DNA of 25,219 nt from JANWHF01 sp036276235 (GCA_036276235.1 DATBDZ010000339.1:1-25219); one strand, 5' to 3'. Numbered from the stretch's first letter, positions 1 to 7,442 are shown. The notes: generated by a model from the sequence alone, not told the origin. Program-made: numbers and translations.

Positions 1-66
1 TGCCGCGTTGGAGCTGACTGTTAACGATCGAGGGGATTCGCACCGCACGCGAAAGGACTCGCCCCC

Positions 67-1047
67 TTGGATCTGATTACCCCCGCCCGCGCGTGGGCCG
101 CGGATGATGCCGCTTCCGATATCGCCGAGCAGGATCGCGCGCGTTGGCTCATGCCTCCCGTTCAAAGCGTCGTGATGTTTCTGTCGGTTGTTGGGCCGTT
201 TATCGGCTTGCTGGGCGCGATCGCGCTGTTGTGGCATCGCTCTGGCCATGCCGGTATCGGCTGGCCGGAAATTATCGTGATGGTAGTGATGTATTCTCTG
301 GCGGGCTTCGGCGTCACCGTCGGGTTTCATCGCCTGCTGACGCATCGCGCTTTTGAAACGCCGCGACCCATGCGATTGCTCCTGGCAATTCTCGGCTCGA
401 TGGCGGCGCAGGGAATGGCCATCCGCTGGTGTGCCACCCATCGGCGGCATCATCAGCTTTCCGATCGCGACGGCGATCCGCATTCCCCTCATCTGCACGG
501 CGAAGGAATCCGCGCCTTCCTGCGCGGCTTCTGGCATGCACACGTCGGCTGGTGCTTTTGCCGCGATGAGGAAGATCTGGCCCGCTCGATTCCCGATCTC
601 CTGGCCGACCGCCCGATGCTCCTGATCGATCAGCTTTATTTCCTGTGGGTCGGAATCGGCATCTTCGCGCCGGCGATTGTTCTGGGCCTCTATTTCCACT
701 CCTGGCGAGGATTTGCCTCGGGGCTGATTTGGGGCGGATTGCTGCGGATCTTCTTGATGCAGCATGTAACGTGGAGCGTGAATTCCGTCTGCCACGTCTG
801 GGGCAAGCGGCCATTTCGCAGCTCCGACCACAGCACCAATAATTTCCCCGTCGCGATCCTGAGCCTCGGCGAAGGCTGGCACAACAATCATCACGCCTTC
901 CCTACCAGCGCGCGGCACGGGCTCAAGTGGTGGCAGTTCGACTCGACCTATCTGGTCATCAAGATGATGAGCTGGGTCGGGCTGGCGCGGAATATCCGAA
1001 CGCCAAGCGAAGCCGCGATCGATGCGAAGCGAATCGCCGCCGGTTAG
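67..1047 (+). CDS. Acyl-CoA/acyl-lipid desaturase (delta-9 type)
   Basis: This is an integral-membrane di-iron fatty acid desaturase that would introduce a cis double bond into acyl chains and so tune membrane fluidity. All three histidine boxes of the family are visible: HRLLTH at residues 88-93, HRRHH at 125-129 and HNNHH at 272-276. Extra histidines stand at 233 and 243. Hydrophobic segments lie near residues 33-56, 68-86 and in paired spans between about 190 and 230. The length of 326 aa fits bacterial stearoyl-CoA desaturase homologues. The start is TTG, chosen because AAAGGA at 52-57 sits 9 nt upstream; the next in-frame ATG (residue 29) would remove only the hydrophilic N-terminus. No electron-transfer partner is encoded next to it. 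The exact regiospecificity cannot be read from the sequence. Confidence 0.9.
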   Translation: MDLITPARAWAADDAASDIAEQDRARWLMPPVQSVVMFLSVVGPFIGLLGAIALLWHRSGHAGIGWPEIIVMVVMYSLAGFGVTVGFHRLLTHRAFETPRPMRLLLAILGSMAAQGMAIRWCATHRRHHQLSDRDGDPHSPHLHGEGIRAFLRGFWHAHVGWCFCRDEEDLARSIPDLLADRPMLLIDQLYFLWVGIGIFAPAIVLGLYFHSWRGFASGLIWGGLLRIFLMQHVTWSVNSVCHVWGKRPFRSSDHSTNNFPVAILSLGEGWHNNHHAFPTSARHGLKWWQFDSTYLVIKMMSWVGLARNIRTPSEAAIDAKRIAAG

Positions 1048-1069
1048 CAGGGAGATAGCGGGTCCGGCC

Positions 1070-1155
1070 GGGTGCCACAGGTCGGCGTACTCGCAGACCT
1101 GTGCGACACGCGCCGGACAAGCACAGGTCTCGGAGTACCGCGACCTGTGGCACCC
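1070..1155. repeat. Paired-hairpin repeat, family A, copy 1
   Basis: This is an 86-nt inverted repeat that starts GGGTGCCACAGGTC and ends GACCTGTGGCACCC. Each arm is itself a hairpin (CACAGGTC paired with GACCTGTG). The left hairpin is capped by TACT (1088-1091) and the right one by AGTA (1134-1137). A second copy lies at 19140-19224. It fills most of the gap between the desaturase and the next gene. Confidence 0.85.
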
Positions 1156-1232
1156 TCCTGCCCGGCAAATTCGTCCCCGGCTCGGTTGCACATTGCGGTT
1201 CCAAACTCTTTGGCTGTACCCTCACCTTCCTC

Positions 1233-1685
1233 ATGGCGAAGAAGAAAAAGAAGGACGCGCTCAACTATCAGCGCACCGAGTTTTACGATATCCGGCCGGT
1301 GCCGAACCTGAAGACGGCGAACTTTGGCGGCAAGACGTATCGCGTGCTCTACGGCCGCAGCGATCAGGCGTTGGGCGGATGCGAGCGGCGGTCGCGCAAG
1401 CGCCCGCGCGTGTTTCTGGATGATCGTCTGATCGGCGTCGCGCGGCTCGATGTCGCGATCCACGAGGCGATCCACGCCTGCCTGGGCCATCGGCTCGGCG
1501 AAGCCGAGGCCGAGCGCGTCGGGCGCGATGTTTCGCGGTTCATCTTCCGGCTCTATCACGCCGACCCGGAACGCGCCGTCGTCGCCCGCTGCGACGCCGA
1601 AGGGGAAAAGCCGCTGGTGAACAAGGCATCGCTGCGGTGGGTCCCGCGGAAGGGCAAATCGCCACAAGACAACGCGCCGAGTTGA
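1233..1685 (+). CDS. Small HEXXH-motif protein, putative zinc metallopeptidase-like
   Basis: This 150-aa protein of unknown function begins with a lysine run (KKKKK at residues 3-7). Its centre carries HEAIH at residues 77-81, the zinc-binding HEXXH signature of gluzincin-type metallopeptidases, followed by another histidine at 86. A Glu/Ala-rich helix (residues 90-100) could supply a third ligand. It has no signal peptide or membrane segment, so it is probably cytoplasmic. The ATG at 1233 was chosen because the conserved-looking part starts soon after it and the frame upstream runs into the family A repeat. There is no Shine-Dalgarno sequence directly upstream. It resembles SprT- or IrrE-like small metalloprotein folds only through the motif, so the assignment is tentative, although the reading frame itself looks real. 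Confidence 0.7.
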   Translation: MAKKKKKDALNYQRTEFYDIRPVPNLKTANFGGKTYRVLYGRSDQALGGCERRSRKRPRVFLDDRLIGVARLDVAIHEAIHACLGHRLGEAEAERVGRDVSRFIFRLYHADPERAVVARCDAEGEKPLVNKASLRWVPRKGKSPQDNAPS

Positions 1686-1708
1686 ACAGAGCGTCGTCAC
1701 CGAAAAAT

Positions 1709-1768
1709 GCGGCGGGCAATGCCCGCCCTACGATGGACGTTGCCCGCAGGGCGGGCACTGCCCGCCGC
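1709..1768. repeat. GGGCGGGCA-type inverted repeat, copy 1
   Basis: The left arm (1709-1732) reads GCGGCGGGCAATGCCCGCCC and onward. The right arm (1746-1768) is its near reverse complement, ending in GCCCGCCGC. Each arm also contains its own GGGCA/TGCCC hairpin. A single-arm copy occurs at 10574-10597. It lies just downstream of the HEXXH gene and upstream of the M48 promoter. Confidence 0.8.
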
Positions 1769-1798
1769 TTTCTCATCTCAATTATCGACAAATCTCAT

Positions 1799-1827
1799 TT
1801 GCGCGGGTCCCGCAAAACAGGTACAAT
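1799..1827 (+). promoter_or_regulatory. Sigma70-like promoter of the M48 protease gene
   Basis: TTGCGC (1799-1804) and TACAAT (1822-1827) are separated by exactly 17 nt, close to the housekeeping sigma consensus. Transcription would start near 1834, giving a leader of about 44 nt before the ATG at 1878. Confidence 0.65.
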
Positions 1828-1877
1828 CCTTTCCGTCGTCAACCTATTTGCCGCAAAACCTCTGACGAGGAACGCAC

Positions 1878-2975
1878 ATGTACTCGGGCCGCATCGTGAA
1901 TCGTCTGTTGAGTCTTGCATTGGTCACCGCGCTGGCACTCTGCGCGGGCGTCGGCTGCAAGGCTTCCAGCATGGACAGCTCCGTCATCGATAATGCCAAC
2001 CAATTCAACACCGCGCTCACGCCGGCGGAGGTGCAGCAGCCGCAGATCAACGAGTATTTCCAGGCGATCGGTGCCCGGATCGTCGCGGCGGCCAAGGAAG
2101 CCGATCGACAGAATTACGGCCCGAAAACGCATAAGGAGGGCAAAGTCGACTGGATGTTCCAAAACGTCCAGTTCCATCTGGTGAACAGCAAGACGCTCAA
2201 TGCCTTCACTACCGGCGGCGACCATGTTTATGTCTACAACGAGCTCTTTCAGCTCTGCCAAAATGAAGACCAACTGGCGGCGGTGATGTCGCATGAATTC
2301 GGCCATATCTATTCGCGACATGTGCAGAAGGGGCAGAGCCGCCAGTACGCGCTGATCGCCGCAGCGCTCGCGGCCGGGGGCGCGGGATATCTGGCAGGCG
2401 GCAAGGAAAATGGCGCCACCTACGCCGGCCTGGCCGCGGGCGGCGCCATGGCGGCCGGCGGATTTGCCAACATGGGCTTCACCCGCGACGACGAAGCGCA
2501 GGCCGACGAGATGGGTTTCCATTTCTATTACATGGCCGGATGGGACCCGCGCCACTTCGGCGATTTTTTCCAGGTCATGGTGGACAAGGGATACGACAAG
2601 ACTCCCGAAATGCTCAGCGATCATCCCACGCTTGCCAGCCGCGTGAAGAAGGCCAAAGAGCGGTCCGACCATCTGGGCGGGCGGGCGACAAGTCTCCTGC
2701 AGCCCAATGTCGCCACGCAGGAGCAGTTCAATCAATACAAGCAACTGGCCCAGCTCGTCGGCGCGAGCATGCCCAACGATCAGCAGGCGCTGGCCAACAC
2801 CAAGCAACTGCTTCAGGCGCTGCCCAGAAGCTGCGTGATGCCTTACGAGCCCAAGGATCAGCAGGATGCGCAGCAGGAAATTATGGCAAAGGCGCAGGCG
2901 GCCCAGCAACAGCAAGAAGCGCAGCAACAGCAGAAGAGCAAGAAACAGCAGTCGCAGGGGTCGAGTGGGTTGTAG
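1878..2975 (+). CDS. M48 family metalloprotease, lipoprotein
   Basis: This is a membrane-anchored zinc peptidase of the M48 (BepA/Oma1-like) group, probably acting in envelope protein quality control. The N-terminus is a lipoprotein signal: a hydrophobic core at residues 10-24 followed by GVGC, with lipidation Cys27. The catalytic HEFGH is at residues 139-143. The downstream DDEAQADE stretch (204-211) supplies the third zinc ligand, probably Glu206, and SDHP (247-250) is also typical of the family. A glycine/alanine-rich hydrophobic stretch (155-197) lies between them. The C-terminus (about 328-365) is a glutamine- and lysine-rich low-complexity tail. The ATG at 1878 has GAGGA (1867-1871) 6 nt upstream and a good promoter before that. 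The minisatellite begins 8 nt after the stop codon. Confidence 0.92.
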   Translation: MYSGRIVNRLLSLALVTALALCAGVGCKASSMDSSVIDNANQFNTALTPAEVQQPQINEYFQAIGARIVAAAKEADRQNYGPKTHKEGKVDWMFQNVQFHLVNSKTLNAFTTGGDHVYVYNELFQLCQNEDQLAAVMSHEFGHIYSRHVQKGQSRQYALIAAALAAGGAGYLAGGKENGATYAGLAAGGAMAAGGFANMGFTRDDEAQADEMGFHFYYMAGWDPRHFGDFFQVMVDKGYDKTPEMLSDHPTLASRVKKAKERSDHLGGRATSLLQPNVATQEQFNQYKQLAQLVGASMPNDQQALANTKQLLQALPRSCVMPYEPKDQQDAQQEIMAKAQAAQQQQEAQQQQKSKKQQSQGSSGL

Positions 2976-2982
2976 TGGTGTA

Positions 2983-3150
2983 GGGACGAAGGGACGGAGG
3001 GACGAAGGGACGGAGGGACGAAGGGACGGAGGGACGAAGGGACGGAGGGACGAAGGGACGGAGGGACGGAGGGACGGAGGGACGGAGGGACGGAGGGACG
3101 GAGGGACGAAGGGACGGAGGGACGGAGGGACGAAGGGACGGAGGGACATA
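2983..3150. repeat. 8-bp minisatellite, 21 tandem units
   Basis: There are twenty-one uninterrupted 8-bp units, GGGACGAA or GGGACGGA, with a final GGGACATA. The two forms mostly alternate for the first ten units, giving a 16-bp higher-order period. A run of GGGACGGA follows. Because 8 is not a multiple of 3, the array has no fixed coding frame and it lies immediately after the M48 stop codon. Confidence 0.95.
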
Positions 3151-3156
3151 GGGAGG

Positions 3157-3251
3157 GGGCCTTCGGGCGGACCGCTACACGGAGTATGCGGGGTGTCCGG
3201 GTCTCGCAAGAATCTTGAACACCCCGCGTAGCGGTCGGACCGAAGGTCCAC
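3157..3251. repeat. Inverted repeat nested between the two minisatellite blocks
   Basis: The left arm contains CTTCGGGCGGACCGCTAC and then GCGGGGTGT. The right arm (about 3211-3251) contains ACACCCCGCGTAGCGGTCGG and then ACCGAAGGTCC. The arms pair imperfectly over about 35 nt around a short centre. The left arm has a roughly 10-nt insertion relative to the right. Confidence 0.75.
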
Positions 3252-3291
3252 CACCTCTCCTTCCGCATCGTCCATTCTTCCGAGTCTTCCC

Positions 3292-3339
3292 TTCGTCCCT
3301 ATGTCCCTATGTCCCTATGTCCCTCCGTCCCTCCGTCCC
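3292..3339. repeat. Inverted block of the 8-bp minisatellite unit, 6 units
   Basis: Six tandem 8-bp units (TTCGTCCC, three TATGTCCC, two TCCGTCCC) are reverse complements of the units at 2983-3150. Together the two blocks could pair as the outer stem of one composite element spanning 2983-3339. Confidence 0.9.
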
Positions 3340-3635
3340 TTCCCCCAATGAACCCTTCCTCCCTCCTCAATCGTACAACCAGATGAGCCCGTGCCGACCG
3401 GACCGCGGGAGCGAATCGGCAGGGGATGCTCTTTGATCCTTCCCTCGATTCGCCACGCCGTCGGCTGCTTATCTTCCATCCTTTTTATCCGGCCGACCCA
3501 CACCGTTGCGAGTTTGTAAAGGAGGCTGCCTTCCCCGCCGTTGTTGACATCATCTTCTGACATTCCGCTCTTCCCGCGCCGCGGAAAATGATTGACGCCG
3601 GCGACCTTCCAGACGCCGGCGCAAAGGAGTTTGCC
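3340..3635. other. Gene-free stretch upstream of the membrane protein
   Basis: I see no convincing gene here. There is a TTGACA at 3544-3549 without a matching -10 box, and a direct repeat GACGCCGGCG close to the start of the next gene. The frame is open upstream of the chosen start of the following gene, but the Shine-Dalgarno position argues against using it. Confidence 0.5.
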
Positions 3636-4880
3636 GTGACATTCTCCAGATACACGCTTCATCCCACCGTCCGCGCGGCTCTGCTGCGCTTCCTCGTTCA
3701 TCACAATCCGTTTTACCTGCTCTCCGCCCTGTGCATGGTGGCGGCATGTTTGGCGCTCAACACCGCCATCTCACCGCATGCCGGCGAATTGCTCAAAGTG
3801 ATGGCGCTGCTCGGAACGCTCAATCTCTACGAAGCGATTCTCATCGTGCTCGGACTCTTCCTGATCCAAAAGCGCGGCGTCATCCGCGATGGCCGCACGC
3901 TTCTGTTCATCGAAGCGCCGTTTCTCTTCGATCTGATGTTCCTCAACGCCGAGGCCGGCTCGGCAAGTTTTCGATATGGGATGCTGCTCGATGTGGCGGT
4001 GCTCGCGCTGGCGCTGATCAAGACGGCGATCGTGTTGCGCGTATTGTGCGGCCGATTGCCGCGCCATGCGTTCGCGTACATCGCGCTCTCGCTTGCGGCG
4101 CTGTTCCTGCTACCCAGCGGCTTCAAATGGATCGAGCATCGCGGGCCGATAACATCCGTCCATTTCTACTTCGCCTGGTGCGGGCTGGGCATGCTGCTGG
4201 CGTTCTGGGAAATGCACGGCCGCCTCGCGGGTGCGACGATCGCGACAGAAGAATCGCGCGTCGCGACGTTGATTCGCCGGCTCTACACCGCGCTGCCGCT
4301 GGCGTCATTGGCGGCACATCTGGGCATGCTGCATTGGGTGTATCTGGTCCCCGTAACGGCGGCAGATCTATCGCCGGTGGTCATCGGCCTGGCGATCGCC
4401 GTCGGAAGATTGCTCCCGCTGCCGCTGGCCACGCCGATACGCGTAGTGATGCCGCTGATGGCGATCCTCTGGTCGCTCGACAGCGCGCCCGCATTGCACA
4501 TGCATCTGGGAAGAATCCAATTCACGCCCGCGCTCGTGGCCGCCGGCGCGGCATATCTGGCGTACGTCTACTGCTTCTTCCTGAATCGCGCGATCGTATT
4601 AATCGGCGGCGCCATCAGCGCTGCTCTGTTCATCGCGCTCGGCCCAACGTTTGCGCAGATCGCCGAGGCAACCGAATCAGCCTGGCAATGGGCGATCCAT
4701 CGCATCGACGATGTAACCCCCAAGACGCCGATTCAATGGGGCCTGACGGCCCTCGCCGGCGCGTTCGGTTTTCTGGGCCTCGGCGCGGCGGTGAGCTTCC
4801 GAAAAGAGCCGCCGGCGCGGGAAGGCTTCGATGCCGCCGCGAGTCCTGTTCCCGCCCCCGGTACTCCGGGGGACGGTTAG
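3636..4880 (+). CDS. Polytopic membrane protein of unknown function
   Basis: This 414-aa protein is almost entirely hydrophobic, with about 11-12 predicted membrane spans separated by short loops. Examples are the segments around FYLLSALCMVAACLAL near the N-terminus and AYLAYVYCFF in the C-terminal third. I do not recognise the family. Short polar loops carry Arg/Asp-rich residues (IRDGRTLLF), but no catalytic signature stands out. The GTG at 3636 was chosen because a strong AAAGGAG (3623-3629) lies 6 nt upstream; an ATG at 3588 in the same frame has none. The last residues (PAPGTPGDG) and the stop codon are encoded by a dispersed intergenic repeat (4851-4892), so the native C-terminus has probably been replaced by repeat sequence. 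It is probably a single-gene unit. Confidence 0.75.
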   Translation: MTFSRYTLHPTVRAALLRFLVHHNPFYLLSALCMVAACLALNTAISPHAGELLKVMALLGTLNLYEAILIVLGLFLIQKRGVIRDGRTLLFIEAPFLFDLMFLNAEAGSASFRYGMLLDVAVLALALIKTAIVLRVLCGRLPRHAFAYIALSLAALFLLPSGFKWIEHRGPITSVHFYFAWCGLGMLLAFWEMHGRLAGATIATEESRVATLIRRLYTALPLASLAAHLGMLHWVYLVPVTAADLSPVVIGLAIAVGRLLPLPLATPIRVVMPLMAILWSLDSAPALHMHLGRIQFTPALVAAGAAYLAYVYCFFLNRAIVLIGGAISAALFIALGPTFAQIAEATESAWQWAIHRIDDVTPKTPIQWGLTALAGAFGFLGLGAAVSFRKEPPAREGFDAAASPVPAPGTPGDG

Positions 4881-4892
4881 GAAGGGGGCGGC
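4851..4892. repeat. Family D hairpin repeat, single arm
   Basis: A 7-bp perfect stem, CCCCCGG-TACT-CCGGGGG, with the loop at 4862-4865 is followed by GGTTAGGAAGGGGG. It matches the left half of the full element at 10451-10561. It overlaps the 3' end of the membrane-protein gene and contains its TAG stop. Confidence 0.85.
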
Positions 4893-4943
4893 GGGAGTGA
4901 CTTTGATCGGGTTGCACGAATCTCGGCTGAATCCTCCCGTAGG

Positions 4944-4971
4944 GTCCGCCAAGGCGGCCGCCTTGGCGGAC
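4944..4971. repeat. 28-bp perfect palindrome
   Basis: The sequence reads GTCCGCCAAGGCGG and then its exact reverse complement, with no loop. It contains the NotI-like core GCGGCCGC. It lies in the intergenic cluster after the membrane protein. Confidence 0.9.
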
Positions 4972-5020
4972 GGGATTTGCGCCCCCCGGCGCGAAGTTCG
5001 TCTATCAAGGAGCTCAACAA

Positions 5021-5147
5021 TCTTTCAACGTGGCACGGGTTTGTAACCCGTGTGTGCGACATCCGAACGAAAAGAGCCTGCGGTAGCAACGATTCCTTTT
5101 AGTCTTGCGCCGCTCGCACGGGTTGAAACCCCGTGTCACGTGAAAGG
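5021..5147. repeat. Paired-hairpin repeat, CACGGGTT family
   Basis: The left arm holds the hairpin CACGGGTT-TGT-AACCCGTG. The right arm holds CACGGGTT-GAAA-CCCCGTG. Flanking CTTTCAACGTGG and CACGTGAAAGG extend the inverted pairing. Two hairpins in inverted orientation repeat the layout of family A with a different sequence. Confidence 0.8.
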
Positions 5148-5215
5148 TTCTCAAGCTCCAGGTGGACCTCCGCTCCGTAAGCGCGATGTTCCGCGTTACA
5201 ATAGAGAGTCAATTT

Positions 5216-5869
5216 ATGGCTCCTGATCCACGAACCGACCCGGCTGGCCAGGCAGAGCCACGCGATGCCGTGCCGATTGCAAACCGCAAAGCGCCCGAGG
5301 TACTCGCGTACGGCACTCGTCTCCCGCTCCATCGCAGACCTATTCCTCCAAAAATCGTTGGACTGGTGATGCTCGGGCTGGTTCTCTTGGTTGGGTGGAC
5401 CGTTATTTACATACCGACGGGGCGGCCCCGCACGATGTCAATGGCGGTCTTGTGCGCGTCAAATCTTCGCCAGGTCGGACTTGGCTGCATCATGTATGCC
5501 AACGATAACAACGGCCACTGGCCGGACGACTTAAGTCACATGATGATTGCAGAGGACGTGGCACCTGAAATATTTGTCTGCCCAGCCGGTTCCGACACGC
5601 CCGCGGCGGGACCAACAACCCAAGCAATCGCCGCCAATTTTGCATTGCCGGGCCACAATTCATACGTCTATCTTGGAAAGGGATTAGTCGAGCCACTGGC
5701 GCCGAATCTCGTCGTGGCGTATGAGCGGCCGCAGCCCAAGGGCCATCCCGGCACCAATGTTTTATTTGCCGACGGACATGTTGAGAGGCTCGACGCGAGC
5801 GTCGCAACCACGTTTCTGAGAACCGCGCAGGCATCGAGCACGGCCTTTGCCTGGACGCCGGCGAAATGA
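5216..5869 (+). CDS. Single-pass membrane protein of the planctomycete pseudopilin-like (H-X9-DG) type
   Basis: This is a 217-aa protein with a proline-rich N-terminus, one membrane segment at residues 46-66 and an extracytoplasmic domain. The motif CASNLRQVGLG (80-90) followed by YANDNNGHWP, and the late NVLFADGHVERL (181-192), are typical of the large planctomycete DUF1559-like/pseudopilin families ('H-X9-DG'). Unlike them it lacks an N-terminal prepilin peptidase site, because the membrane segment is preceded by 45 residues. The cysteines at 80, 91 and 122 could form disulfides. The ATG at 5216 was chosen with a weak GAGAG (5204-5208) upstream; a longer reading from 5162 is possible. The role is unknown and probably structural in the envelope. 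Confidence 0.75.
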   Translation: MAPDPRTDPAGQAEPRDAVPIANRKAPEVLAYGTRLPLHRRPIPPKIVGLVMLGLVLLVGWTVIYIPTGRPRTMSMAVLCASNLRQVGLGCIMYANDNNGHWPDDLSHMMIAEDVAPEIFVCPAGSDTPAAGPTTQAIAANFALPGHNSYVYLGKGLVEPLAPNLVVAYERPQPKGHPGTNVLFADGHVERLDASVATTFLRTAQASSTAFAWTPAK

Positions 5870-5871
5870 CC

Positions 5872-5952
5872 ACGTGGCATGGGCGGCTGGCCCATGGTTT
5901 GGCGGTACGCCGCCAAATCCGCCGGATCACGGGCGGGCCGCCCGTGCCACGT
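5872..5952. repeat. Nested inverted repeat between convergent genes
   Basis: The outer arms are ACGTGGCATGGGCGGC and GCCGCCCGTGCCACGT. Inside them is TTTGGCGG-TACG-CCGCCAAA (loop 5906-5909). It fills the gap between two convergent genes, where it could act as a bidirectional terminator-like structure, although no T-tract follows. Confidence 0.85.
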
Positions 5953-5959
5953 AAATTGC

Positions 5960-6892
5960 TCACGCTTCGACATACGTCCGTATTCCCGCGCCGCACAGGC
6001 GCATGAGCGCTTCCTGTGGGCTGGTCTTCCACTCCGCCGCAACTTGAGATTCAGTCAGGCCATCGCTCAACAGAACGACTTCATCTCCCGCGCGATCTTT
6101 CACGTCTAGCTCGACAAACGACGATTGCATTCCGACTTCGACGATGCGCGCAGGCTGCCCATTCACCAGACACGGCCCAGTTCGCAGCCCATTGGAATAC
6201 CCGGCGGCGATAACGCCATGGCGTGTGGCTGAGAAGCCGCTATAACCGGCGGGACCGTGTGTATCGCGCACCTCGATCAAGCGCGCACAAACGCGAGCCG
6301 CGCCGCGATAGATCGCCAATCCCGGCCGGACGGCATCCAGCCGCGCGCGCGGCTCATCCAAAAGCGAGCTGCCGGCGGCGTGCAGCTTCAAGTCGCGATT
6401 GCCCACCCATCCCAAAAACTGCTCGACACGCTCGATGCTCGTCGCATGCGTGAAGGCTTCATCACAATTGCCGGCCTTCAGGACGGCATCGACATGATCC
6501 GCCGGGCAGGCGAATCGCTGCATTCCGGTATCGACGCAGAGAATCGGCCGCGCCGCGCGAAGCGCCGCCGCGCGTTGGGCATCCCACACCGAAGGCCGCA
6601 CGCGCTGTGCGATATATTCCCCAACGTCTTCCTTAACCGGCGGCCCAAGCATCAGCGAAGGCTTGGCGGTCTTCCCCCAAAGCTCCACCGACGCCGCCTC
6701 GGCGAAGCTGAAGACACACCAGCTCTCCACCAGATCCGCAATCGCCTGCGTCACCGGCTCGATCCCCAGCCCATAAGCATCCGCCTTCACGACGGCAATG
6801 ATCGGCACGCAGCACGTGCGCGCGATCGACTCGACGTTTCGCCGCATGACGGCAAGATCAATGCGAACAGAAACCTGGGAACTCGGCTGCAT
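5960..6892 (-). CDS. Divergent alanine racemase (Alr-like PLP enzyme)
   Basis: The fold-type III PLP-enzyme signature is clear: VVKADAYGLG places the PLP lysine at residue 36. VDTGMQRF (120-127) matches the family motif with the conserved Arg126, and RPGLAIY (189-195) and AAGYSNGL (229-236) match the family C-terminal motifs. Known alanine racemases interconvert L- and D-alanine for cell-wall synthesis. Several positions are unusual: the family HAANSA stretch reads HAAGSS (171-176), the usual CMDQ is GMQS (254-257), and the GYGxTY motif reads GYSGFS (216-221), keeping the catalytic-type Tyr217. At 310 aa it is shorter than typical (about 360-390). It may be an active short form, or a related enzyme with different specificity. 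The ATG start has no clear Shine-Dalgarno. It is the last gene of a minus-strand run. Confidence 0.8.
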   Translation of the reverse strand: MQPSSQVSVRIDLAVMRRNVESIARTCCVPIIAVVKADAYGLGIEPVTQAIADLVESWCVFSFAEAASVELWGKTAKPSLMLGPPVKEDVGEYIAQRVRPSVWDAQRAAALRAARPILCVDTGMQRFACPADHVDAVLKAGNCDEAFTHATSIERVEQFLGWVGNRDLKLHAAGSSLLDEPRARLDAVRPGLAIYRGAARVCARLIEVRDTHGPAGYSGFSATRHGVIAAGYSNGLRTGPCLVNGQPARIVEVGMQSSFVELDVKDRAGDEVVLLSDGLTESQVAAEWKTSPQEALMRLCGAGIRTYVEA

Positions 6893-6980
6893 AGCGGCAT
6901 TGAAGCCGCAGAGGGGGAAGCCGTCCAGCGGTGCGGATCAAAGCGGCCTAACTCCCGGTGTGTATGGTCCCCACAGAAGA

Positions 6981-7442
6981 TTACCGCCCGCCGAAATCGC
7001 GAGGGCCTCCTTCGAACTTCCATGTGCGGATTGGGTGAGGTTTGTCTGCGGAAAAGTCTTGGTCTTCTGCGTCCCACCGATATACATGTTGTCCCATCCA
7101 CTCCGTTACCAAGACAACGACAGCATGCTCCCAGTACAACCGACGCAAAAGAGCTTCGAACTTGTCCAACCACTGCGCCCAATCACTGTAGATCGAACTG
7201 AACGATCCGCCGAAGTAGATCACGGGGCCTCGGTACGTCGCCGTCAACAGGCCTTTCCGGCCGCTACCGAACATCGGGGACGCACAGAACATCCGGCGTG
7301 TAAGAAAAGGCCACTCGTCTTGAGCGGGCAATGAACGGATCACCCGCCGATTGTAGTGCCAGAGACGAGAAAGGGGGCGACCGGAGGCAGTGACGTACCA
7401 CGGCTCCTGAATGTGTCCGCTGATCGTGTTTCGGTGTCCCAT
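6981..7442 (-). CDS. Conserved-looking protein of unknown function
   Basis: This is a roughly 153-aa protein with the composition of a genuine globular protein: many aromatic residues and an alternating hydrophobic pattern (WAQWLDKFEALLRRLYWEHA). It has no signal peptide, membrane span or recognisable motif. The start is uncertain. ATG at 7442 begins MGHRNTISGHIQEPWY, while an in-frame TTG at 7499 would add 19 residues; neither has a good Shine-Dalgarno. It lies between the zinc-ribbon protein and the alanine racemase on the same strand, with gaps of about 113 and 88 nt, so shared transcription is possible but not shown. Confidence 0.6.
   Translation of the reverse strand: MGHRNTISGHIQEPWYVTASGRPLSRLWHYNRRVIRSLPAQDEWPFLTRRMFCASPMFGSGRKGLLTATYRGPVIYFGGSFSSIYSDWAQWLDKFEALLRRLYWEHAVVVLVTEWMGQHVYRWDAEDQDFSADKPHPIRTWKFEGGPRDFGGR

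Noticed and set aside
2983..3150. Possible CRISPR array
   Set aside because: The units are contiguous 8-bp tandem repeats without spacers, and no cas genes are present.
1839..3275. A 478-codon minus-strand frame covering the M48 gene and the minisatellite
   Set aside because: It is formed by the antisense of the M48 gene joined to the translated 8-bp repeat; the repeat part (SLRPFVPP-like) is an artefact.
3544..3549. Consensus -35 box TTGACA upstream of the membrane protein
   Set aside because: No -10 box lies 16-18 nt downstream.
5197..5202. TACAAT as a -10 box for the pseudopilin-like gene
   Set aside because: No acceptable -35 is seen, and it would place the transcript start only a few nt before the ATG; evidence is too thin to annotate.
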